Shown piece by piece: positions 7,630 through 13,745 of a stretch of DNA of 23,990 nucleotides. Origin of the DNA: Methanomicrobiales archaeon. Lineage in GTDB: Archaea; Halobacteriota; Methanomicrobia; Methanomicrobiales; Methanospirillaceae. The position numbers were made by a program, and so were the translations under genes. Position 1 is the stretch's first letter, and the number at the start of each line of letters is the position of its first letter. The stretch spans positions 1-23,990 of the forward strand of contig JAAZNH010000177.1 in assembly GCA_012798365.1 (NCBI GenBank). The letters are read 5' to 3'. The notes below the pieces were generated by a model. That model was not told where the DNA came from. It ran no database searches and saw only the letters and a list, made by a program, of their open reading frames with translations.

Positions 7630-8241
7630 TTACACCACACGCGATGTTGTCGAAGCCTCGATCCCGTTATCGGTGATGATGAAGGGCAGGAGACGGCGGG
7701 GCACGGCGCTTCCCTTGATCTTCTGGACAGCAAGCGTCCGTTCGATCTCGGCCTGCGTAACCTGGGTCTTGAACTCGATGACAATGTCGGCCATCCGCAT
7801 GATCCTTGTCATCTCCATGGGGGAATGGACACCGGTATAGATGATGAACATCAGGTTCGCATTGGTCTTGCGGACATTGTCCTTGGCGATACTCATCAGG
7901 AAGAGGGTCTGCTCGATCCCGTACTGCTGCAGAATTGCCGACAGCGAGTCAACGACAATTCGGTCTCCCTTCATCTGCTCAAGGAGCATCGCCGGGTTCA
8001 TCTTTGCCTGCGGACCCGCCTTTTCGATAATCTCCTCCGGGATAATATACGAACCGGTCTCCTCAGGATTCCCATGGCAGAAATGCTGGGCGGCAAGGTC
8101 CACACCCGCAACCGCGGTGCCATGGACCATGATTACGGTCCCCTGGGGAAAACCGCCTTCGAGCAGGAGGTTGAGGCCGACGATACCGGTCGGCCGCTTC
8201 CGGACACCACCCTGCGTGTCGGGAAGGCTGACTACTTCCAT
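7630..8241 (-). CDS. KaiC/RadA-like protein with degenerate Walker A, copy 1
   Basis: RecA-superfamily domain of the KaiC/GvpD/Rad55-like group, 203 residues from ATG 8241 (an in-frame GTG at 8247 adds two). It begins with the KaiC-type lead-in TGIVGLNLLLEGGFPQG and strand VIMVHG. The P-loop position reads GTAVAGVDLAA: the GK[ST] triplet is absent, so ordinary ATP binding is unlikely. A Walker B-like strand RIVVDSLSAIL follows, then YTGVHSPMEMTRIMRMADIVIEF and a C-terminal end RLLPFIITDNGIEASTTSRVV. The last part is nearly identical to the paralogue at 8738-9364, pointing to duplication and a constrained, probably binding or signalling, function. No clear Shine-Dalgarno site is seen. A long leader (8242 to about 8475) precedes it. 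Partners are unknown. Confidence 0.82.
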   Translation of the reverse strand: MEVVSLPDTQGGVRKRPTGIVGLNLLLEGGFPQGTVIMVHGTAVAGVDLAAQHFCHGNPEETGSYIIPEEIIEKAGPQAKMNPAMLLEQMKGDRIVVDSLSAILQQYGIEQTLFLMSIAKDNVRKTNANLMFIIYTGVHSPMEMTRIMRMADIVIEFKTQVTQAEIERTLAVQKIKGSAVPRRLLPFIITDNGIEASTTSRVV

Positions 8242-8404
8242 GACCACCAGGAAGGCTGCAAGGATGACAACAAGACTGGAGATGGTATCGCGCTCCGTTC
8301 ATTCCGGCACACAACATCGAAGGCACTTTTGCCGGTGTCCCTGCGGGACCGGGTTCTGCCTGTACACCCAAAGCGTCGGGTAAAAATCCCCGAACAACCG
8401 GTTT

Positions 8405-8430
8405 ACCGCCCCGGCCAGGCACCGCCCCGG
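8405..8430. repeat. Two direct 10-bp repeats in the leader of KaiC-like copy 1
   Basis: ACCGCCCCGG occurs at 8405-8414 and again at 8421-8430, 16 bp from start to start, directly next to the palindrome at 8433-8450. This could be an operator or part of a folded leader RNA. Confidence 0.5.
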
Positions 8431-8432
8431 GT

Positions 8433-8450
8433 ATATCCCCAGGGGGATAT
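8433..8450. promoter_or_regulatory. Perfect 8-bp inverted repeat in the leader
   Basis: ATATCCCC (8433-8440), a 2-bp spacer, then GGGGATAT (8443-8450). The compact symmetry suits a dimeric DNA-binding protein better than an RNA hairpin, because the loop is only 2 nt. It lies between the predicted transcription start (about 8475) and the start codon (8241) of the minus-strand gene. Confidence 0.5.
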
Positions 8451-8497
8451 TCTCCGTTTTTTATGTGTGCGTGTACTACTGGATTTGCAAAAGTTCC

Positions 8498-8505
8498 CTT
8501 AAATA
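8498..8505 (-). promoter_or_regulatory. TATA-like box for KaiC-like copy 1
   Basis: TATTTAAG on the minus strand. The usual spacing would start transcription near 8475, leaving a leader of about 230 nt before ATG 8241. The AATGCATTA boxes lie directly upstream of it. Confidence 0.4.
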
Positions 8506-8513
8506 CATACCGC

Positions 8514-8551
8514 AATGCATTACTGAATGCATTATTTACTATTTAAATAAT
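8514..8551. promoter_or_regulatory. Paired AATGCATTA boxes and AT-rich inverted repeat
   Basis: AATGCATTA occurs at 8514-8522 and 8526-8534, 12 bp apart; each contains the palindrome ATGCAT. It is followed by ATTATTTA (8531-8538) and its inverse TAAATAAT (8544-8551). These sit immediately upstream of the minus-strand TATA-like box, where an archaeal activator or repressor would bind. Confidence 0.45.
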
Positions 8552-8679
8552 ATCTTTGAGGAATATGAAGAATTTTGCCTGAATAGCAGTTTAAAGGAAA
8601 TATTTTGAGTATATTGGAAAAAGCGTACAAAATGTACCGGGTCGCCTGCACCACACTGATCACGCAAAACGGGATCGGG

Positions 8680-8734
8680 AAATAATAAAAATAAGAAAAA
8701 TAGTATCCGGAGGAGCGCCGGGTCCCTCTCCGGA
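8680..8734 (-). terminator. Hairpin and T-rich terminator after KaiC-like copy 2
   Basis: On the minus strand CTCCGGA and TCCGGAG (8728-8734 with 8706-8712) pair across a 15-nt loop, starting 4 nt after the stop codon. A T-rich tract (complement of about 8680-8705) follows. Confidence 0.6.
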
Positions 8735-8737
8735 GGA

Positions 8738-9364
8738 TCAGACAACTCTTGAGGTTGTCGAGGCTTCGATGCCTTTCTCGGTGATGATGAACGGGAGGAG
8801 ACGCTGGGGTGCGGCTGCATCCTTGATCTTCTGGACGGCTAGCGTCCGCTCGATCTCGGCCTGCTGGACACTGGTCTTGAACTCAATGACAACATCAGCA
8901 GACCGCATGACCCTGGTCATCTCCATCTCCGAGTGGATCCCGGTGTAGATGACAAACATCATGTTCGCGCCGCGTTTCTTCATCTCCTCGCGGCACTGGC
9001 GGAGGAACTTGAGCGCTTCCTCAACACCGTACTTGACAATGATGGTGGAGAGGGAATCCACGATAATGCGGCTGCCTGCCATCTGGGTGAGATAGAGCCC
9101 GGGGTGCAGCTCCGTGGCATCGACCATGCCGACTTCGACATCCCCATCATTCATAAAATAGGTGCCCTCTTCCCCGCCTTCTGCTTTCCAGAACTGCATG
9201 GCTGCAAGGTCAAGGCCGGAGACCGGGGTCCCGTAGACCATGATGAGCGTGCCTTCCGGAAATCCGCCATCCAGTAAGAGGTTGAGACCCACGATCCCGG
9301 TCGTCCGCTTCTTAGCCTTTGTGGTGATCGGGACATCCTGGATGAAACTCCGTGCATCAGCCAT
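8738..9364 (-). CDS. KaiC/RadA-like protein with degenerate Walker A, copy 2
   Basis: Paralogue of the 7630-8241 protein, 208 residues. It has the same architecture: TGIVGLNLLLDGGFPEG, strand LIMVYG, then GTPVSGLDLAAMQFW where KaiC proteins have GxxGxGKTxFAxQF. The lysine and threonine of the P-loop are replaced by Leu and Asp. A Walker B-like RIIVDSLSTII, the segment YTGIHSEMEMTRVMRSADVV, and the end RLLPFIITEKGIEASTTSRVV follow. The middle is longer and more acidic than in copy 1 (EGGEEG, MNDGDVEVGMVD). Start ATG 9364 lies about 24 nt from an AT-rich TATA-like element (9381-9392), so the mRNA is probably leaderless or nearly so. Its promoter lies in the 91-nt gap after the acyl-CoA synthetase gene. 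Confidence 0.84.
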   Translation of the reverse strand: MADARSFIQDVPITTKAKKRTTGIVGLNLLLDGGFPEGTLIMVYGTPVSGLDLAAMQFWKAEGGEEGTYFMNDGDVEVGMVDATELHPGLYLTQMAGSRIIVDSLSTIIVKYGVEEALKFLRQCREEMKKRGANMMFVIYTGIHSEMEMTRVMRSADVVIEFKTSVQQAEIERTLAVQKIKDAAAPQRLLPFIITEKGIEASTTSRVV

Positions 9365-9380
9365 ACAGGTACGTCATGCC

Positions 9381-9392
9381 ATATTATTTAAT
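9381..9392 (-). promoter_or_regulatory. TATA-like element for KaiC-like copy 2
   Basis: ATTAAATAATAT on the minus strand, centred about 24 nt before ATG 9364, consistent with a leaderless or very short-leader transcript. Confidence 0.5.
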
Positions 9393-9455
9393 GGTCAGAT
9401 AAAAGGTTTCCGCCAGATTCCAGCAATTTGTCGCAGAATATGCTGTCCAATCGTG

Positions 9456-10997
9456 TTATTGGCACAACGCGCCGAACTTTTCCCGGAGATCGCGCCGGAG
9501 CAGTTTCCAGCCATGCACCCGGGGCAGGGCATCGACGATGATGAGCTTTCGCGGGACCTTGTAGCCGGCCATTTTGTCTTTGGCATACGCGATAAGATCC
9601 GCTTCGGAAAGCGCAGCGCCGGGTTTGAGGACCACGGCAGCAACCGGGAACTCTCCCTTGCGCTCATCCGGCACGCCAAAGACCGCGATGTCGGCAACCG
9701 CGGGGTGGCGGATCAGGATATTCTCCACTTCCGTGGGATAGATCTTCCAGCCGGACATGATGATCATGTCCTTTTTCCGGTCCGTGATGCAGAGGATCCC
9801 GTCCTCGTCCAGGATCCCGATATCCCCGGTCAGGAACCAGCCGTCGGGCAAAAACACGTCCCGCGTTGCCTCAGGCAGGTTCCAGTAGCCCTGCGCCACT
9901 GCGGGGCCCCGGAGGGCAATCTCACCGGCTTCACCGGGCGGCATCTCCTTCCCAGGCTGCCCGGCGTCAACGACTTTCACTTCCGTGTAGCCAACGGCGA
10001 CACCGACACTCTGGTAGTTTTTGGTCAGGTGGGGATAGCCGGGCAGGGTAGTGGTGCCGGCCCCGATAACGATCGTTTCTGACAGGCCGTAGGAGTTGGC
10101 AACGGGAATGTGATAGCGGGAATCAAACGCTTCCCAGACCACCGGCAGGAGCTGGCCGCCGCCCGAGATGATGACCCGGGCGTTTTCAAGCTGCTGCTCA
10201 GTGCCAGGCGGGGCATGGTTGAGTGAGTGGATGACCGGCGGCATACCGGCAAGGACGGTTACCTTGTATTGCCCGGCCAGTCCCAGGTACCGATCCAGTT
10301 CGAACCGCTCCATCATGACATACGTGCCGCCGGACCGGATCACCGCAAGACCCCACGAGAGCCCGACGTGTCCCATGGGATAGATTCCCAGGTACACATC
10401 CTCCGGCCGGAGGCGGAGCGCGTCCCGCTCGGTGTCAAGGGCGGTCATCCAGTTCCCGTGTGTCAGCATGGCTCCCTTGGGCTTTCCGGTGGTGCCGGCC
10501 GTGTACTGGATATGGCACAGGTCCATAGGTGAGCAGTTCTCCGGGCGCATCTGGTGAGGGGCCGGGGGGAAGGAGTCCCAGGCAACGGATCCGGCAGTGG
10601 AACCGCTCACACAGATGATATGGGAAATCCCCGGTATCCCGCCGCGGATCCCGGCAATGACATCGACTCCCTGCATGTCCGTGATGATGGCACAGGCCCC
10701 CGCATCGTTGATGACATGCAACAGTTCTGTCCCGCGGTACACGATATTGGTCGGGACCGCAACCGCCCCGATCCGCCAGATGGCAAAATAACTGATCAGG
10801 TACTCCGGGGAACTGTCCAGGTAGATACAGACCCGGTCGCCTTTCTTTACCCCAAGGTTTTTCAGGCCCAGTCCGACCCGGTTCATCTCGTCACGAAGCC
10901 GCTTGTAGCTGTAGGTCTCGTTGCGCGTGGGGCAGACAAGGGCAGCTTTAGCTTCGGGAACGCTCTTGGCATCGAGAAGGGTCGTGACATTGGACAT
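9456..10997 (-). CDS. AMP-forming acyl-CoA synthetase (ANL superfamily)
   Basis: Activates a carboxylic acid with ATP to an acyl-adenylate and transfers it to CoA; the acid cannot be read from sequence. The 513-residue length is normal. Motifs in order: phosphate-binding loop YTAGTTGKPKGAMLTH (about residue 163), NSYGLSET (about 299), WFLTGDIGILDEDG (about 385) with the ribose-binding Asp, the hinge DRKKDMIIMSGWKIYP (about 405), and the C-terminal catalytic lysine within GWKLLRRDLRE (about 492). All key residues are present. Start ATG 10997 follows a weak ribosome site; a TATA-like ATATAC on the minus strand near 11040 would give a leader of about 20 nt. It is divergent from the disordered protein gene and upstream of the KaiC-like genes on the same strand. 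Confidence 0.93.
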   Translation of the reverse strand: MSNVTTLLDAKSVPEAKAALVCPTRNETYSYKRLRDEMNRVGLGLKNLGVKKGDRVCIYLDSSPEYLISYFAIWRIGAVAVPTNIVYRGTELLHVINDAGACAIITDMQGVDVIAGIRGGIPGISHIICVSGSTAGSVAWDSFPPAPHQMRPENCSPMDLCHIQYTAGTTGKPKGAMLTHGNWMTALDTERDALRLRPEDVYLGIYPMGHVGLSWGLAVIRSGGTYVMMERFELDRYLGLAGQYKVTVLAGMPPVIHSLNHAPPGTEQQLENARVIISGGGQLLPVVWEAFDSRYHIPVANSYGLSETIVIGAGTTTLPGYPHLTKNYQSVGVAVGYTEVKVVDAGQPGKEMPPGEAGEIALRGPAVAQGYWNLPEATRDVFLPDGWFLTGDIGILDEDGILCITDRKKDMIIMSGWKIYPTEVENILIRHPAVADIAVFGVPDERKGEFPVAAVVLKPGAALSEADLIAYAKDKMAGYKVPRKLIIVDALPRVHGWKLLRRDLREKFGALCQ

Positions 10998-11057
10998 GAG
11001 GACACCAGCCGGATAACTGCTACAGGTTTGGACGTTGATGTATATGATTGTTCATTA

Positions 11058-11093
11058 CCCGCACCATGCGGGTTCCCGGTGCGGGGTGCACCC
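11058..11093. promoter_or_regulatory. Hairpin and palindrome in a divergent promoter region
   Basis: CCCGCACC (11058-11065) and GGTGCGGG (11078-11085) form an 8-bp stem with a 12-nt loop. The overlapping GGGTGCACCC (11084-11093) is a perfect 10-bp palindrome. They lie in the 158-bp region between the divergent acyl-CoA synthetase and disordered-protein genes, where an operator would be expected. Confidence 0.4.
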
Positions 11094-11155
11094 GGCCCGG
11101 CTGGCGGAATGCCAATGTATTTCTGTCCTCCGCCCCATGTACCAGACAGAATTGT

Positions 11156-11545
11156 ATGGCAGATGAGAACCAGCAGACATCCGGAACCGGCAGCCAGCAG
11201 GCACAACCCCGCGAGGCGGCCCGACCGGCACCTGCAGAGGGACAGGCAGAGCCCCAGGAGCGGCAGAACCAGGGGCAGCGCCGGAATGACCGGCGCGACC
11301 GGAACCGGCCCCGGCACCATAGCGGCCGACGTGACCACCAGCGGCGGGACGGGGGAGCGCAGCAGCCCCGGCCTGCCCACCAGCCAAAACCGGCCGATAC
11401 CCGCAGTGCCGGGGCAGACACTGAGGACGAGGGGGAGGAGAACGGCCATGACCGCTCCCCCTCACAGGGCCGCCACCACCACCGGAGCGGAAAACCCCCG
11501 AAACGCGTCATCGAAGAATGGGAAAACGATCCCTACTGCGAGTGA
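11156..11545 (+). CDS. Low-complexity charged protein, function unknown
   Basis: The 129-residue product is not recognised. It is dominated by Gln, Arg, Pro, Ala, His and Asp, with no hydrophobic segment, so it should be soluble and largely disordered. The centre is strongly basic with RR/RD/RN repeats (about residues 45-75), then an acidic patch (TEDEGEE), and a distinct end KRVIEEWENDPYCE that looks like a short conserved motif. I chose ATG 11156 because the open frame upstream of it reads through the divergent promoter region; a TATA-like ATGTATTT lies about 35 nt upstream. Nucleic-acid binding is a guess from charge alone. The long hydrophobic antisense frame is a consequence of this arginine-rich, GC-rich sequence. 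A run of seven T (11559-11565) follows the stop. Confidence 0.62.
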   Translation: MADENQQTSGTGSQQAQPREAARPAPAEGQAEPQERQNQGQRRNDRRDRNRPRHHSGRRDHQRRDGGAQQPRPAHQPKPADTRSAGADTEDEGEENGHDRSPSQGRHHHRSGKPPKRVIEEWENDPYCE

Positions 11546-11558
11546 CCATCCCTGGCCA

Positions 11559-11565
11559 TTTTTTT
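11559..11565 (+). terminator. T-run after the disordered-protein gene
   Basis: Seven consecutive T, 14 nt after the stop codon at 11545, without a preceding strong hairpin; a plausible archaeal U-tract terminator. Confidence 0.4.
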
Positions 11566-11730
11566 GGATAACCGCCTCAGGCAATCGTTTCTTTCCATAA
11601 TCCTTTTCCCATCCATTTCTCTCAGGGAATCCGGCCAGTGAATCCGCCACCCGCGGGCCAACCGGATCTTTCCACCATACTGGTCCATGAACCTCCACGG
11701 GGAACGTTGAGTACCATTCAGATCAGAACC

Positions 11731-11739
11731 TTTATTTTT
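11731..11739 (+). promoter_or_regulatory. AT-rich promoter upstream of the PGF-CTERM lipoprotein
   Basis: TTTATTTTT starts an AT-rich stretch (11731-11766) ahead of ATG 11783. The gene also has a good ribosome site, GGTGAT at 11772-11777, 5 nt before the start. Confidence 0.4.
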
Positions 11740-11782
11740 GAATAATAAAACAAATGATATACAATATCGCTGGTGATCTGCC

Positions 11783-12757
11783 ATGAACAGCCCACTACCA
11801 AAACCAATTCCCCATCACGTCCTGCCGGTGCTCGCCCTGCTCTGCCTCGGGCTGATAGTGGCCGGCGCCGGGTGCCTTAAAGACAGCTCGGTCAGTGTGA
11901 CCGGCATGACCGTTGGTGCAGAGAAAGTGAGCGGCGGGGATGTCACGCTGAACGTGACGACCGAAATCCAGAATTACTACGGGGTCTCTTCCGGGATATC
12001 ACAGGTCCAGCTCAAAGCCTATGACACGGGAAGCGGCCTCGTGGTCGCGGATGTCACCGGCAATGCCGGCATTCTTGGGGTCCGGGGCTCGGGGTCCGTC
12101 TCGCAGGTCCTTGTCCTGCCCCGGAAAGGCTCGTACCGGCTGGTGAGCACGGTCTTTGAGAACGGCCAGCGCAAGAACCAGGGGGAGATCACCGTGTACA
12201 ACCTTGAGCGGCTGACACCGGACACCCAGCAGACCGGGCTTGCCATATCGGATATTGATTTCCTTGTCCAGAAGGTTACCGGGGACAAGGTGAACATCCG
12301 GACAGATATCTACTTCACCAACAACGGGGGAGTGCCAAGCGAGCCGTTCGACATTGAAGTGAAGGCAAAAGAGGAGGATGCAAAACTGCTTGCGGACAAG
12401 CAGCGGGCAACCGTGGAGATGATCCGGCCCGATGCAACCCGTGTTTCAACGGTCACGCTCTCCGTTCCTGACCAGTATAACTATGTGGTTGAAGTGCTGG
12501 TCTGGAAGAACGATACCATCGTGAAACGGGGCGAAGGGGTCGTGAGGCTCCGGCCCGGAACAACAGTGCAGAAGGACACCCAGTTTGTCACCAGACAGAT
12601 CGAGACTTCGAAGTTTGTGCAGGAAGGCGGGGTGTGGGCGTCCTCTTCCGGCATGCCGGTGCCCACGACAAAAGCCCCCGGCTTTGCTGCACCGGCTGGC
12701 ATCCTCGCGCTTGCCGTTACTGCCCTGGCCGCATATCACCGGAGGCGGCAGCCATGA
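11783..12757 (+). CDS. Exported surface protein with lipobox-like cysteine and PGF-CTERM tail
   Basis: Cell-surface protein of 324 residues. The N-terminus has a hydrophobic signal segment (about 13-30) ending in VAGAGC, so Cys31 could be lipid-modified; the residue at -3 is Gly, making the lipobox imperfect. Two beta-rich repeats of similar design follow (about 35-140 and 150-275), each with alternating hydrophobic strands such as VTLNVTTEIQNYYG and VNIRTDIYFTNNGG, resembling Ig-like folds. The C-terminus has PGF at 299-301, a hydrophobic helix and a final HRRRQP, the layout of the PGF-CTERM signal processed by an archaeosortase. Function is unknown. Its stop overlaps the start of the next gene (ATGA), so the two are probably co-translated. 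Confidence 0.85.
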   Translation: MNSPLPKPIPHHVLPVLALLCLGLIVAGAGCLKDSSVSVTGMTVGAEKVSGGDVTLNVTTEIQNYYGVSSGISQVQLKAYDTGSGLVVADVTGNAGILGVRGSGSVSQVLVLPRKGSYRLVSTVFENGQRKNQGEITVYNLERLTPDTQQTGLAISDIDFLVQKVTGDKVNIRTDIYFTNNGGVPSEPFDIEVKAKEEDAKLLADKQRATVEMIRPDATRVSTVTLSVPDQYNYVVEVLVWKNDTIVKRGEGVVRLRPGTTVQKDTQFVTRQIETSKFVQEGGVWASSSGMPVPTTKAPGFAAPAGILALAVTALAAYHRRRQP

Positions 12758-13050
12758 CCGATGGAGACGGACCGAAAGAGTCCTCATTCTACCTTCCCCC
12801 CAAGGAGACTTCCATGACCCCTGATCAGAAGACAAAAGAGAAGAAACCGGGGAGTGATTTCCTCGGCCTTGCTTACATTATCATCGGGATATTCATCCTG
12901 ATCGCCGCATTGCAGCTCTACTTCACGATCCAGGACCTGATACGGACGTGGATCTCGGACCAGTTTGTCCCGGTAGTATCAGCTCTCTATTACCTTGCCG
13001 TAATCATCGTGGGGATATGGCTGATCCGGGACTATATCCACAACCAGTAA
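12754..13050 (+). CDS. Small two-helix membrane protein, function unknown
   Basis: A 98-residue protein whose first third is hydrophilic and charged (DQKTKEKKPGSDF), followed by membrane helices at about 38-60 (AYIIIGIFILIAALQLYF) and 73-92 (VVSALYYLAVIIVGIWLI). ATG 12754 overlaps the stop of the surface-protein gene by 4 nt and has GGAGG at 12741-12745. A second in-frame ATG at 12814 has an equally good site, GGAG at 12804-12807 with 6 nt spacing, and would remove only the polar N-terminus (78 residues). Close coupling suggests it acts with the surface protein, for example as a membrane partner, but no family is recognised. A run of eight T follows the stop. Confidence 0.75.
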   Translation: MTDGDGPKESSFYLPPKETSMTPDQKTKEKKPGSDFLGLAYIIIGIFILIAALQLYFTIQDLIRTWISDQFVPVVSALYYLAVIIVGIWLIRDYIHNQ

Positions 13051-13055
13051 TCTCC

Positions 13056-13097
13056 TTTTTTTTCATCAGGCACCGGATAACGGGCGCCGGATGTGCC
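13056..13097 (+). terminator. T-run and hairpin between convergent genes
   Basis: Eight T at 13056-13063 follow the stop of the plus-strand gene. A hairpin-like pair, GGCACCGG (13069-13076) with CCGG and GTGCC (13087-13097, 2-nt bulge), fills the rest of the gap before the minus-strand stop at 13101. Confidence 0.4.
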
Positions 13098-13100
13098 GTT

Positions 13101-13673
13101 TCAGGAGGTTTCCAGCATCCCGCCAACGTCTGCAGCAGTCGCGATCCGGACGCCGATATTCTGCATGTCCCGCACATTAGCGTGATGGATCTCTTTTGAT
13201 GCAGCGCCCGTTGCATCGTCGACAAGCACGGCCGGGTAATTGTACGCCATCGCATCAAAGACCGTAGTCCGGATACAGTTTGGCGTCTGGATACCGGCAA
13301 CAAAGACCGTGGTTACGCCGAGTGTCCGGAGCATCAGGTCGAGTTCGGTGCCAATGAACGCACTCATCCGGATCTTCTCAAGGACGTACTCACCCGGTCG
13401 GGGCGCAAGGTCGTCAATCACCGCTGCACCGCGGGTGCCGCTGACGCCGTACGGGTGCGTTTTAAAGCGATCCTTTCTGAAGATCTCGACATCCGACCCG
13501 TCCGCCCGGTGGACGCGGACGATATGGAAGACCGGCATGGCCCGGCGCCGGAATTCAGCAAGAACCGCCTGGATCTTCGGGACCACGGCCTGTGCGCCGG
13601 GAACGTGGTGGGGGCTTTTTTCCAGTACGAAATCATTCTGCATGTCGATGATAAGAAGCGCTGCTTTTCCCAT
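13101..13673 (-). CDS. Isochorismatase-family cysteine hydrolase
   Basis: Cytoplasmic hydrolase of the isochorismatase/nicotinamidase superfamily, 190 residues, full length. The catalytic triad is visible: Asp10 in LLIIDMQNDF, Lys100 in VLEKIRMSAF, and the nucleophile Cys133 in GIQTPNCIRTT. The non-proline cis-peptide region before the cysteine is family-like. Metal-binding features that define true nicotinamidases are not evident, so the substrate is unassigned. Start ATG 13673 is preceded on the minus strand by GGAG with about 8 nt spacing. It is divergent from the TauE/SafE permease across 72 bp. Confidence 0.9.
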   Translation of the reverse strand: MGKAALLIIDMQNDFVLEKSPHHVPGAQAVVPKIQAVLAEFRRRAMPVFHIVRVHRADGSDVEIFRKDRFKTHPYGVSGTRGAAVIDDLAPRPGEYVLEKIRMSAFIGTELDLMLRTLGVTTVFVAGIQTPNCIRTTVFDAMAYNYPAVLVDDATGAASKEIHHANVRDMQNIGVRIATAADVGGMLETS

Positions 13674-13708
13674 GGAAATTCTCCGGTAGACTATTTCAGG
13701 GCCGGGAC

Positions 13709-13718
13709 ATAATATTTC
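13709..13718. promoter_or_regulatory. Shared AT-rich element between divergent genes
   Basis: CATAATATTT at 13709-13718 reads as a TATA-like box on both strands. On the plus strand it is about 32 nt before ATG 13746; on the minus strand about 40 nt before ATG 13673. Both genes may be driven from overlapping promoters. Confidence 0.4.
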
Positions 13719-13745
13719 TCAAAGATACGTTGGGAGCTGCTTTTC

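Larger units (their letters stand above)
8248..8737. other. Symmetry-rich intergenic region and leader between the KaiC-like paralogues
   Basis: This 490-bp stretch separates the two minus-strand paralogues. Nearest the downstream gene it is GC-rich and includes two direct repeats (8405-8430) and a perfect palindrome (8433-8450). From about 8490 to 8700 it becomes strongly AT-rich and contains a minus-strand TATA-like box (8498-8505), two AATGCATTA boxes, an AT-rich inverted repeat (8531-8551), and the terminator of the upstream paralogue. An open frame on the minus strand from 8515 does not resemble a protein family and begins upstream of the predicted transcript start. Confidence 0.6.

Noticed and set aside
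8063..8515. 150-residue minus-strand frame overlapping KaiC-like copy 1
   Set aside because: It starts upstream of the predicted TATA box and reads another frame of a clear KaiC-like gene; rich in Pro, Gly, Cys and His with no family signal.
10883..11449. Hydrophobic minus-strand frame opposite the disordered protein
   Set aside because: Its Leu/Val/Pro richness is the mirror image of Arg/Gln/Gly codons on the other strand, and it overlaps the start of the acyl-CoA synthetase gene.
10554..11600. 348-residue plus-strand open frame
   Set aside because: It overlaps the antisense side of the acyl-CoA synthetase and then another frame of the disordered protein; the composition is not protein-like.
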